From: a virus
DNA length: 36,794 nucleotides
Reading direction: 5' to 3' (one strand)
Virus record (IMG/VR): IMGVR_UViG_3300032322_002980
Coordinates: 1 to 36,794 of that record
Shown: positions 1 through 7,866 of the stretch, piece after piece
How the letters are laid out: the number at the start of each line of letters is the position of its first letter
How positions within the stretch are numbered: position 1 is the first letter of the stretch
Notes under the pieces: generated by a model
What the model was told of the DNA's origin: nothing
The model's database searches: none
The model's input: only the letters and a program-made list of their open reading frames with translations
Position numbers and translations under genes: made by a program

Positions 1-2
1 AG

Positions 3-500
3 GTGCTCGCGGCCATCAAGCGCGCGGCCCGCAAGGCCTCGCTCTCCAACTCGAGCGCGCTGAAGCGCGCGATCCCGGTGGCGCACGGCGAGCTCCGCGA
101 GAGCGTCCACGTCGACGGCACGAACGTCGTCATCGACGCACCGCACGCGGCGGCGGTGAACAACGGCTCGCGCCCGCACTGGGTTCCGATCGGTCCGCTC
201 ATCGCCTGGGTGAAGCTGCGCGGCCTCCAGGGGCTGCTCTCCGAGCGGCAGCAGGGGCACCTCCCCGGCACGTCGACGCGCGCGGCGGCCGCCGGCGTCG
301 CCTCGATGCTGGCCTCGCGCTCGCACCGCGGACCGGCTGGCTACACGCCGACCGACGCGGCCGAGCAGGTCGCGCGGATGATTCAGCACGCCATCGCGAA
401 GCGCGGGACGAAGCCGCACCACTTCATCGAAAAGGCGCTGCCGGAGATGTTCAAGGCGCTCGACGCGGAGATCCGCCGAGCCATCGAGGAGGCGTCGTAG
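3..500 (+). CDS. Tail completion protein, HK97 gp10-like (5' end probably outside window)
   Basis: Probably the tail-completion or head-tail joining protein that acts before the tail terminator. The 165 visible residues begin with a basic helix, then a segment (about residues 25-60) resembling the 'GxLRxSxxV...A.yv..GsrPH' pattern of HK97 gp10-like proteins; a Gly-Ser-Arg-Pro-His stretch lies near residue 56. The long middle section (70-125) is less typical. The first codon in the window is GTG at base 3 with no visible ribosome site, and the reading frame is open to the window edge, so the true start may lie upstream. It is followed four bases later by the next tail gene. Family assignment is by pattern and position. 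Confidence 0.6.
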   Translation: MLAAIKRAARKASLSNSSALKRAIPVAHGELRESVHVDGTNVVIDAPHAAAVNNGSRPHWVPIGPLIAWVKLRGLQGLLSERQQGHLPGTSTRAAAAGVASMLASRSHRGPAGYTPTDAAEQVARMIQHAIAKRGTKPHHFIEKALPEMFKALDAEIRRAIEEAS

Positions 501-504
501 GGCC

Positions 505-1173
505 ATGGCGCTCCTCACCACCATCCAGCAGGCCGCGCGGAACGCTCTCGCAGCCTGGCTCACCGCCGAGCTCGCGGACGCGGACGACACGGTCGTCGTC
601 GAGCCGCGCTGGTTTGAAGTCGACCGGAGCCACCCGCCGAAGTCGATCACCATCATCGACGCGGGCCCTCGTCGCATCGAATGGGGCGACCCCGAGGTGC
701 TCTCGCAGACGAGCTCGGGGGCGGCGAACGTCGTCGCGACGTGGGCGATCGGAGACGTCGAGCAGCGGGTCCAGCTGGACGTGTGGGCGCCCTCGGACCT
801 CGAGCTCGACGACCTTATCGCGCGCCTCGACGTCTCGCTGAACGCCGGCCACCGCGGCCTGGGCGGAGCGAACGTCGAGCCGGTGACCGCGGGCCTCGTA
901 CTCGAGCTCGACGATGGGTGGTCGCCCGGCACGGTGGCGTTCGCGTTCGACGAGCCGTTCGTGTCGCAGGTGGCCGACGACGCAAACCAGGCCGAATGGC
1001 GCGCGACGTACCGCGGGGTCGCATCCGCGCGCCTCGTCGCGACGGCGACGTCGCCGCGGATCGCTCGCGTGGCGCTCAAGCAGCGCGTGAGCGAGACTGA
1101 CGCCGCGGCCGTGAACACCGATGTGATGACGCTCTCCGGGGCGTCGACCGAGACGTACTCGACCGAGCCATAG
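505..1173 (+). CDS. Tail terminator-like / minor tail protein
   Basis: A 222-residue protein between a gp10-like gene and the sheath gene, the place where myophages encode the tail terminator (P2 gpS/R-like or gp37-like). The middle (about residues 55-140) has strand-rich text such as VVATWAIGDVEQRVQLDVWAP, matching the usual terminator pattern of a single-domain alpha/beta protein that caps the tube. I see no catalytic motif and no signal peptide. ATG at 505 follows the upstream stop by four bases. The C-terminal 40 residues are Thr/Ser/Ala-rich and may be flexible. The role is inferred from position. Confidence 0.55.
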   Translation: MALLTTIQQAARNALAAWLTAELADADDTVVVEPRWFEVDRSHPPKSITIIDAGPRRIEWGDPEVLSQTSSGAANVVATWAIGDVEQRVQLDVWAPSDLELDDLIARLDVSLNAGHRGLGGANVEPVTAGLVLELDDGWSPGTVAFAFDEPFVSQVADDANQAEWRATYRGVASARLVATATSPRIARVALKQRVSETDAAAVNTDVMTLSGASTETYSTEP

Positions 1174-1188
1174 ACGGGAGAAATCACG

Positions 1189-2697
1189 ATGGGACTGTTC
1201 GTCACCTCGAAGGCGGCGGCGCTTCGCCACGACGTCTTCGCGATCGAGAAGACGCCGCCGGCGGTCATCAAGCCGACGGGGTTCGGCAAGGCGTGCCTCG
1301 TCGAGCAGTTCCCGTGGGGTCCTGCGCAGACGCTCACGACGCCGACGTCGCGCGGCGCGCTGCTCAACATGATCGCGCCGCCGGGCATGGCGCGCACCGG
1401 ATCGGGCTACCTGTCGGCGATCCGCAAGGGGTTTCCGACGCTCGCCTTCGTGCGCGTGATCGACCCCACGGCCGTCGCGGCCTCGGCGGTCATCAACAAG
1501 ACGGGGCCGACGGCGCTCGTCACCGTGACCCTGAAGTACAAGGGCACGGCGGGCAACAGCGTGGTCGTGACGTCCGGCGCGGCCTCCGACGGCGACGCGA
1601 ACCACTTCAACATCACCGTCAGCGTCACGGGCGCGAGCGGCACGACGACGGACATCATCCATAACGTCAACGTGTCGGGCACCGGCGCGGATGCGCTGCC
1701 GACCCAGGCGGACATCGACCGGACGATCCTCATCGGCAGCGTCGTGAAGAACTCGGCCGGCGTGCCGATCCTCGCGTCGACGACGTGCACGAGCGGCACC
1801 GACGGCACGATCGACGGCACGACCTACGTGGGCACGCAGGGCGCCAACGACAAGGGCGTCGCGAAGCTCGAGGGCGCGCGCGACATCGACCACTTCTTCT
1901 GCGGCGACCCTGGCAACTCGTTCCGTGCGACGGTGAACGCCGGCTTCAAGGCGCACGCCGACTACATGACGGACCGCGTCGCCTACCTCAACGGCAACAG
2001 CGGGAACACCGCGGCGCAGGCCGTGACGGACGTGGCGAACTACCGCTCGCAGCGCGTCGTCTACTGCGACCCGTGGGTGTACCTCTACGACGACGTCGAC
2101 GGCACGAAGCGCCTCGTCGCGTCGGCATCGTTCGCCGGCAGCGTGGCGTCGCAGCTCTCGCCGTCGACGAGCATCGCCTGGAAGAGCGGCGAGGTCATCG
2201 CGATGCTCGGCGGCATCGTCGACCTCGAGGCCGACCGCGGCGAGGCGGCAGCGTCCAACACGACGGCCGGCATCGCGACGTTCATCCGCGAGGACGACGG
2301 CGGGTTCACCATCGAGGCCGGTGTCGTCTCGATCGCGCCGACCACGCCGGCGAAGGCCCTCCACACGCGCACGCGGATGGGGCACTACATCGCTCGATCG
2401 ATCAAGCAGTCGCTCCGGTCGTCGGTCGACGCGCCGAACGTGCCGCTCAACCAGCAGGACTGCGTAGACGCCGTGACGGCCTTCATGGAGACCCTGAAGG
2501 GCAACGCGAGCCGCGACCCGAACAACACGCCGCACATCATCGACTACGCGATCGGCGATCTCGACGCGAACAACCCGCAGGCCGAGATCGACGCGGGCGA
2601 CTTCCAGCTGCCGCTCGACGTGAAGACGAGCAGTGGCATGTCTCGCATCTTCCTGAACTTCAACTACGGCGAGACCGTCCAGATCACGGCGACCTGA
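1189..2697 (+). CDS. Contractile tail sheath protein
   Basis: The 502 residues have the size and organisation of a phage tail sheath subunit, which polymerises around the tube and contracts on host contact. The N-terminus carries a short conserved strand region (about 5-60). The middle (100-220) is a Thr/Ala/Gly-rich beta insertion, probably surface exposed. The C-terminal 150 residues hold the well-conserved sheath domain, with a 'tRtmgHYIarSik' helix, a helix near 430 around the sequence DAVTAFMETLKG, and a final strand ending in FNYGETVQITAT. GGGAGA lies 7 bases before ATG 1189. The tube gene follows at once, as in P2 FI/FII and Mu gpL/gpM. Confidence 0.85.
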   Translation: MGLFVTSKAAALRHDVFAIEKTPPAVIKPTGFGKACLVEQFPWGPAQTLTTPTSRGALLNMIAPPGMARTGSGYLSAIRKGFPTLAFVRVIDPTAVAASAVINKTGPTALVTVTLKYKGTAGNSVVVTSGAASDGDANHFNITVSVTGASGTTTDIIHNVNVSGTGADALPTQADIDRTILIGSVVKNSAGVPILASTTCTSGTDGTIDGTTYVGTQGANDKGVAKLEGARDIDHFFCGDPGNSFRATVNAGFKAHADYMTDRVAYLNGNSGNTAAQAVTDVANYRSQRVVYCDPWVYLYDDVDGTKRLVASASFAGSVASQLSPSTSIAWKSGEVIAMLGGIVDLEADRGEAAASNTTAGIATFIREDDGGFTIEAGVVSIAPTTPAKALHTRTRMGHYIARSIKQSLRSSVDAPNVPLNQQDCVDAVTAFMETLKGNASRDPNNTPHIIDYAIGDLDANNPQAEIDAGDFQLPLDVKTSSGMSRIFLNFNYGETVQITAT

Positions 2698-2720
2698 TCG
2701 GACCCTGAAGGAGCACGCGC

Positions 2721-3170
2721 ATGCCCGCTGCAACGAATCTCAAGGCCCCGATGACGGGGAAGAACGGTCGCCTGATCGTCTTCCAGGACCGCACGAAGCG
2801 GATCGTCGACTTCAAGACCTGGACGATGAAGCCGAACGTCACGAAGCACAACGACGGCATCAACGGCGACGAGGCCGACGAGCTCGACTTCACGTTCAAC
2901 TTCTGGGAGATCGCTGCCCAGGTCTTCATGCGCGACGGCGACATCGTTCGCGCGTACCTCGAGGCGCTCGCGAACCGTCAGGCGAACACCGCGCCGCTCG
3001 ACCAGCAGGCCGGCGTGCGCTTTTACCCGAACGACGGGACGCGCGAGAGTTTCGTGCTCGTCGGACTCGTCTGGGACGACTTCGACCTGAACCAGGGCGG
3101 TCGCTCGGACAAGATGATGGTGGGCATCAACATGCGCTGCCGGAAGGTCCAGGAAGCGAAGGCGTTCTGA
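2721..3170 (+). CDS. Tail tube protein
   Basis: At 149 residues directly downstream of the sheath, this is the expected tail tube subunit, which stacks into the inner tube through which DNA passes. The sequence is strand-rich with an acidic central section (residues 40-60, DEADELDFTFNFWE) and an internal 'RvylEaL...' helix-like part near 75-85, consistent with the small tube fold. AAGGAG stands 8 bases before ATG 2721. Its TGA overlaps the ATG of the assembly chaperone (TGATG), indicating translational coupling. The alternative of a second minor tube-like protein cannot be excluded. Confidence 0.8.
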   Translation: MPAATNLKAPMTGKNGRLIVFQDRTKRIVDFKTWTMKPNVTKHNDGINGDEADELDFTFNFWEIAAQVFMRDGDIVRAYLEALANRQANTAPLDQQAGVRFYPNDGTRESFVLVGLVWDDFDLNQGGRSDKMMVGINMRCRKVQEAKAF

Positions 3171-3586
3171 TGTCGACGCTCAAGCAGATCGTCCTCAGCG
3201 CCAAGTCGTGCTCGGGGCGCGGCGTGCGCATCCAGATGCTCTCGCTCGAGCAGCGCGGCGCCGTCCTCGAGGCCGCGGCCAAGGAGGTCGGCGCCGAGGC
3301 GACGATGCTCCAGTTCCGCATCCGCGAAGGCGCGGCCGGCACGGCAGCGATGGTCGTCGAGGTCACCGAGAAGGCCGGCTTCAAGTCGGCCGCCGAGCTC
3401 ATCGAGGCCGGCGACGGCGCGAAGTGGAAGAAGGTCGGCGCCCAGGAGCTCGCCGAGCACCCCGAGAAGTACTTCAACGCGAAGGACCAGGCGGCGCTGC
3501 TGAGCCTCTTCCGCGCGCTCCACGACGTCGACGACAAGGAGATCGACAGCATCCTGGGGGAAGCCCAGGACGTCACCGTGGACTGA
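3170..3586 (+). CDS. Tail assembly chaperone, short form
   Basis: A 138-residue, helix-rich acidic protein directly after the tube gene and two genes before the tape measure. In tailed phages this slot encodes the chaperone pair (lambda G/GT, P2 E/E+E', Mu gp41/42) that coats the tape measure during tail assembly. Two features support this: a C-terminal helix about an acidic 'LLSLFRALHDVDDKEIDSIL' segment, and an overlapping -1 frame that continues past the stop (see the long form). Translation is coupled to the tube gene by TGATG. No enzyme motif is seen. Confidence 0.7.
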   Translation: MSTLKQIVLSAKSCSGRGVRIQMLSLEQRGAVLEAAAKEVGAEATMLQFRIREGAAGTAAMVVEVTEKAGFKSAAELIEAGDGAKWKKVGAQELAEHPEKYFNAKDQAALLSLFRALHDVDDKEIDSILGEAQDVTVD

Positions 3587-3813
3587 GCGGCGCGTACTGG
3601 AGGCGCGTCGCCGACCGGTGGCGTCGGGTGGCGTTCATCTGCCGCTACGGGCACCAGGACGTGTACCGCGTCCTCGGGCGTGACCCGGAGAAGGCGCCGC
3701 TCACACCGCTCGAGCTGCGCCTCTTCGAGATCGCGCTGTTCGACCATGTGCAGTCGGAGTTCACCCCTCGCGCGGAGCGGGCGGTCTTCACGGGCCACCC
3801 GGGCAACGAGTAA
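3170..3813 (+). CDS. Tail assembly chaperone, predicted -1 frameshift long form
   Basis: The -1 frame relative to the short form stays open from inside the chaperone gene to TAA 3811-3813. Its downstream part (about 84 residues) is coding-like: it contains YRVLGRDPEKAPLTPLELRLFEIAL, and its stop overlaps the next start as TAATG, as expected of a translated segment. A run of five G at 3556-3560 in the zero-frame context ctg ggg gaa, ten codons before the short-form stop, is the most likely slip site. It is not a textbook X XXY YYZ heptamer. Chaperone frameshifting is well established in tailed phages; the exact site here is inferred. A separate internal start (GTG near 3628) is the alternative. 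Confidence 0.55.
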
Positions 3814-4988
3814 TGCGAGACCCGAACGCGCAGGTGCCGTCGCCCGACGAGATCATCGGGCCGGGGATCGACAAGCTCGTCGAGCTCCGCCCCGGCACGC
3901 TCCGGCACATCAACTACGGCCGCGGCGTCTACTCGCACATCTTCGCGGGGTGGCGCGCGCAGGCCGCGCTCATGGTGCGGCGGCTCGCCGACTACGCGAA
4001 GAACGGCCGACTCGCGTTCGCGGGTGGCGACGCTCTCAAGATCCTCACCGGTAGCGAGTTCGACACGCTGTCGGACCTGGCCCCCGCCTCGGCGGTGGGC
4101 CAGGTCGTGCTGACGCGAGGTGGGGGGCGCGACGGTGGCACGATCCGCAAGGGCGCGCGCTTTCGGCGTCCGGCGGACACGTCCTCGCAGCGTCTCTACG
4201 CCGACGCGGCCTACCAGTGCGCGGTCGACACGTTCGTCGCGCAGGGGGCGACGTCGGCGACGGTGCCGCTCGTCGCGGCGCGCGCAGGCACGTTCGCAAA
4301 CCGGCCGTCGACGGGAGCGACGCAGACGGAGCTCGAGATCGCCGACGACATCTTCGACCGGACGGCCTGGACGGTCGCCTCGTACGAGATGGGTGGCGGC
4401 TCGGACGGGGGGACCGACGACGACATCCGGCAGTACGCGCGCGCGTACGCGCAGGGGCAGTACGGCCCGGTGGCGCGTGCGGCGGTGGCCGGCGCGTTCC
4501 GGGCGGGCGCGAAGCACGTCATCGCGATCGATGACGTCACCACCGCGGCGCTCCAGCTCTACATCGCTGACGCGTCATGGGCCGGCTCGACGCGCTGGGC
4601 GCAGAGCGTTCGGCAGAGCCTCCGGGATGCGAAGCTGACCGGGTTCGGCTGCAAGGTCCTCGTCACCTTCGCCACGAACGAGATCATCGGCGTCGAGGCC
4701 GTGTGCAAGGTTCGCAGCCCGGCGTACCTCGCCGAGACGACAGCGATCGACGCGTCGATCCAAGCGGCCGTGCGCAAGTACTTCGACGGCCGCCTGGACT
4801 GGAACAACTGGAAGCTCTCGGCGCTGCGCGGAGTCATCTCACGCGCCGATCGGCGACTCCTCGCGTGCACGAGCGTGACCGTGAAGACCCCCGCAGGTGT
4901 CACGGTCCCCGAGCCGACGGCGGCCGCGGCGAAGCACTACCTGCTCGTCAACGACAGCGTGCGCGTGACCTATCAGTCGCCGACCTGA
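3813..4988 (+). CDS. Baseplate J-like protein (first of two)
   Basis: The 391 residues match the baseplate J/gp47 family that forms baseplate wedges around the hub. Recognisable parts are a strand 'VPLVAARAGTFANRPSTG' (about 150-168, equivalent to the conserved 'vpv.A...Gt.gN' block), the Gly/Asp-rich 'GGSDGGTDDDIRQYARAY' segment (196-213) that starts the helical part, and a C-terminal alpha/beta tail domain. It starts at ATG 3813 inside the TAATG coupling with the chaperone frame. Its position between chaperone and tape measure is unusual, since J normally follows V and W. A second J-like gene occupies the standard place at 11.4 kb. Confidence 0.75.
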   Translation: MRDPNAQVPSPDEIIGPGIDKLVELRPGTLRHINYGRGVYSHIFAGWRAQAALMVRRLADYAKNGRLAFAGGDALKILTGSEFDTLSDLAPASAVGQVVLTRGGGRDGGTIRKGARFRRPADTSSQRLYADAAYQCAVDTFVAQGATSATVPLVAARAGTFANRPSTGATQTELEIADDIFDRTAWTVASYEMGGGSDGGTDDDIRQYARAYAQGQYGPVARAAVAGAFRAGAKHVIAIDDVTTAALQLYIADASWAGSTRWAQSVRQSLRDAKLTGFGCKVLVTFATNEIIGVEAVCKVRSPAYLAETTAIDASIQAAVRKYFDGRLDWNNWKLSALRGVISRADRRLLACTSVTVKTPAGVTVPEPTAAAAKHYLLVNDSVRVTYQSPT

Positions 4989-4995
4989 GAGAACC

Positions 4996-6810
4996 ATGGC
5001 TGACCTCGTCTACAAGCTCGTCGTCGACATGTCGACGAAGGGGTCGCTCACCCCTGCGCTCGAGAAGGTCGGCAAGAGCGGCGGCGACATCGGCGCGGCG
5101 ATGTCGAAGGTGAAGGAGGCCGCGAGCAGCGTGGCCGGGTCCTTGTCCGGCGCGTTCACCAGCGCCGTCGAGGGCGCCGCCGAGCTCGCGGCCGGGCTCG
5201 CGAAGGTCGGCGCGGTCGCCGCCGGCGGCGCAGTCGCCTACGGCGTCGCGAAGCTGAACAACGAGCTCGAGCAGACGAAGATCTCCCTCGGGGCGATCCT
5301 CAACGCCCAGGGCATGTCGAACGGCATGACCGACGCGATGGGCAAGTCGTCGGACATCGTCAAGGAGATGAGGAAGGACGCCGCCGCGCTTCCCGGCGAG
5401 TTCAAGGATCTCCTCAACTTCTTCAAGCTCGGCGCGACTCCTGGCTTCCAGGCCGGCGCGGACATCCGCGGGATGGAGAGCCTGAGCGCGAACGCGATGG
5501 CGGCGGCGGCCGCCACGGGCGTGAACATGGACCAGGCCGCGCGCGAGTTCGCGCAGCTGCTCCAGGGGCACGCCGGCGGGCACAATGTCTTCGGCCAGAT
5601 GCTCGGCCTGTCGGGCGACAAGGCGAAGAAATTCAACGCCATGACGGGCGCCGATCGACTGAAGGCGCTCGAGGGCGAGCTCGGGAAGTTCGCGCCGGCG
5701 ATCGACGTCTTCTCGTCGTCGTTCAATGCGCTGTCGTCGACGATGATCGACAACGCGAAGAGCGTCCTCCAGCGCGCCACGATGCCGGTCTTCGAGCGCG
5801 TCAAGGTCGTGCTCGGTCAGGCGAACACCTGGTTCGACGCGAACCAGACGAAGGTGGGTTCGTTCGTCGACAAGGTCGGCGAGAAGCTGGTGTACGCGTT
5901 CGAGGTCGGTCGCATTCAGATCGAGGCATGGTTCCCGGCCATCAAGACGTTCGCCGAGGGGGCCTACAACGAGATCGCGGGCATCTGGCATCGCGTAGCT
6001 CCGCTCGTCGAGAAGGTCGGCGGCCTCATCCGCAGCGAGATCTCCAGCCCCGACGTGTTCAAGCACCTCGGAGGCGTCGGAGCTGCGTACGCTGGCGTGA
6101 AGGCTATCGGCGCCGTGGCGCCGATGGCGAGCGGGGCGGCGGACATGCTCGGGGTGGGGATGCTGGGGCCGGCGGCTGTCGTGGCGGCGATCGGGCTCGC
6201 GCAGGTCGCGTCGGTGCTGCACGTGCTGGCGGACGACACGTCGATCTTCCACTCGACGGCGGTGGCCTCGGCCGAGCAGTCGAAGTCGAACCTGGCGGGC
6301 ATCGCCGACAGCATGGGCAAGGTCTGGGAGAAGGTCGGCCCGCTCGTCGCGCGCGCCGCGGACGCCTTCGGCACGCTCTTCCTCACCGAGTTCGAGATTT
6401 TCACCACGCTCGTCGGCAAGGTCGCCGGGCTCTGGGTGGAGGCTGGCAAGGCGGCCGACTTCCTCGTCGAGCGCGTCGACAGCATGGTCAAGTCGCTGTC
6501 GGGAGGCGCGCTCACCGTTCGTGGGCTGCTCGATGCGGATCCGCCCGAAGGCGGAGCCGCGCGACGACACGAGACGAAGGAGCTCCTGCGCGCGGTGCGC
6601 GACGAGAGCGGTTCGCCGTCGTCGTCGTCCAACAGCGCAAAGCAGGTTCACGGCGGCGGCGGGACGTCGATTCAGAAGGTGGAGATCGTCGTGTCGTCGA
6701 ACCAGGACCCGTCGCGCATCGCGCGTGCGGTCCGCGACGAGCTCTCGAGCGTGGGGCGCAACCCGACGTCGAGCCGCTTCGTGCGCAACTGGGGATCTAC
6801 GAGGCCGTGA
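4996..6810 (+). CDS. Tape measure protein
   Basis: Sets tail length and is ejected ahead of DNA. The 604-residue protein begins with the usual 'Vyklvvdmst' strand, followed by a long Ala/Glu/Lys-rich helical region. Hydrophobic segments occur at about 73-90 (KVGAVAAGGAVAYGVAKL) and 372-415, as in tape measures that enter the host membrane. The middle (100-260) contains an 'ALPGEFKDLLNFFKLG' block typical of the family. Using the common rule of about 0.15 nm per residue, the tail would be roughly 90 nm. GAGAGA precedes ATG 4996, seven bases after the J-like stop. It is short for the family but complete. Confidence 0.82.
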   Translation: MADLVYKLVVDMSTKGSLTPALEKVGKSGGDIGAAMSKVKEAASSVAGSLSGAFTSAVEGAAELAAGLAKVGAVAAGGAVAYGVAKLNNELEQTKISLGAILNAQGMSNGMTDAMGKSSDIVKEMRKDAAALPGEFKDLLNFFKLGATPGFQAGADIRGMESLSANAMAAAAATGVNMDQAAREFAQLLQGHAGGHNVFGQMLGLSGDKAKKFNAMTGADRLKALEGELGKFAPAIDVFSSSFNALSSTMIDNAKSVLQRATMPVFERVKVVLGQANTWFDANQTKVGSFVDKVGEKLVYAFEVGRIQIEAWFPAIKTFAEGAYNEIAGIWHRVAPLVEKVGGLIRSEISSPDVFKHLGGVGAAYAGVKAIGAVAPMASGAADMLGVGMLGPAAVVAAIGLAQVASVLHVLADDTSIFHSTAVASAEQSKSNLAGIADSMGKVWEKVGPLVARAADAFGTLFLTEFEIFTTLVGKVAGLWVEAGKAADFLVERVDSMVKSLSGGALTVRGLLDADPPEGGAARRHETKELLRAVRDESGSPSSSSNSAKQVHGGGGTSIQKVEIVVSSNQDPSRIARAVRDELSSVGRNPTSSRFVRNWGSTRP

Positions 6811-6813
6811 GCC

Positions 6814-7863
6814 GTGGCGACCAAGGATTGGACGTTTCAGCAGCTCGGCGGCGAGCGGAAGACCCTCGCGCTCGCGGGGAGATCCGCGCCGCACGGGAGA
6901 CCGAGGAAGAACCCGGTCGTCTCGGACGGCATCAAGCTCCGTCTCCAGCGCGTCTACTATCCGGACGCGATCGCGCCGCCGACGACGCACATCTTCGGCA
7001 TCGCGTACGAGCCCTGGGAGCTGAAGGGCCGATTCGCTGACGCACATCTCGGGGCGGGCGGCACCAAGGCGGCGATCGCGGCCTGGCAGGCGTTCGTGGC
7101 CGATGCGCAAGAGTGCCTGATTACGTGGGGGGACATCCTCACGGGGCGCGGCCTCGTCACCAAGTTCAAGCCGGGGCGTGAGAGTGAGTCCGAGTCGAGC
7201 TACGAGCTCGAGGTCGAGATCGACGAGCAGCTCGGTGTGCTCGGTCAGCGCCCCGGGGCCACCGCAGAGCAGGGGCCCACGCAGCTCTGCGAGGCCCTGC
7301 AACTCGAGCTGCTCGAGGGGGTGGGGCGAATTCCGTCGCTCCCGAACGCCGGGGACCTGAAGCCGTCCTTCCTCGACGGTCTCGACGGCCTGGTGAGCAA
7401 CGTCAACACGTTCTCGGCGAGCCTCGTGCGCGTGGCTGGCGAGATCGACGCCTTTGCCAGCGGTACCATCGACCAGCTCGAGCGGCTGCGCGCGGGCGTG
7501 TCTCAGGTGCGCACGTCGCTGAACAAGATCCGCGGAACCATCGAGACCACGGAGAACGACGCAGCGATGCTGGCGCGCTCCGCGAGCATCGAGGCCCTAT
7601 GGTTCGCTTCGCGGGCCGACCTCGACGTGAGCACGCTCCGCGCGCTCGCGCTGCTCGACGAGATCGACCGCCAGGCCGAGATCGCGCAACGTGGGCGAGT
7701 CCTCACGGTGTACGTCGCGAGGACGGGCGACACCTGGGAGAGCATCGCGCGGCAGTTCTACGGGGGCCCGCAGAGCGCGGGGAAGATCCGCGACGCCAAC
7801 GGCGTCCGCTACGGCGAGCTTCCCGTCGGCGGTCGGAGCTACCAGATCCCGGACGTCCAGTGA
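6814..7863 (+). CDS. LysM-containing baseplate hub / tail protein
   Basis: A 349-residue protein with an N-terminal baseplate-type strand region (about 35-135), a central helical region (about 180-290), and a C-terminal LysM domain (about 300-346: 'VARTGDTWESIARQFYGG...NGVRYGELPVGGRSYQIP'). It sits between the tape measure and the D-like hub, the place of LysM tail proteins such as XkdP in PBSX-type and T4 gp53-like proteins. LysM binds peptidoglycan-type glycans, so it probably anchors or positions the hub. The start is GTG at 6814, four bases after the upstream stop. The N-terminal region could also be read as DNA-circulation-protein-like. Confidence 0.7.
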   Translation: MATKDWTFQQLGGERKTLALAGRSAPHGRPRKNPVVSDGIKLRLQRVYYPDAIAPPTTHIFGIAYEPWELKGRFADAHLGAGGTKAAIAAWQAFVADAQECLITWGDILTGRGLVTKFKPGRESESESSYELEVEIDEQLGVLGQRPGATAEQGPTQLCEALQLELLEGVGRIPSLPNAGDLKPSFLDGLDGLVSNVNTFSASLVRVAGEIDAFASGTIDQLERLRAGVSQVRTSLNKIRGTIETTENDAAMLARSASIEALWFASRADLDVSTLRALALLDEIDRQAEIAQRGRVLTVYVARTGDTWESIARQFYGGPQSAGKIRDANGVRYGELPVGGRSYQIPDVQ

Positions 7864-7866
7864 GCC

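Noticed and set aside
451-2733. A 760-residue leftward open frame
   Set aside because: It lies opposite to tail genes with clear family features, is extremely Arg-rich, and is the kind of shadow frame that high GC produces.
4948-7302. A 784-residue leftward open frame
   Set aside because: It is antisense to the tape measure and LysM genes; the sequence is Arg/Glu/Ala low-complexity without motifs.
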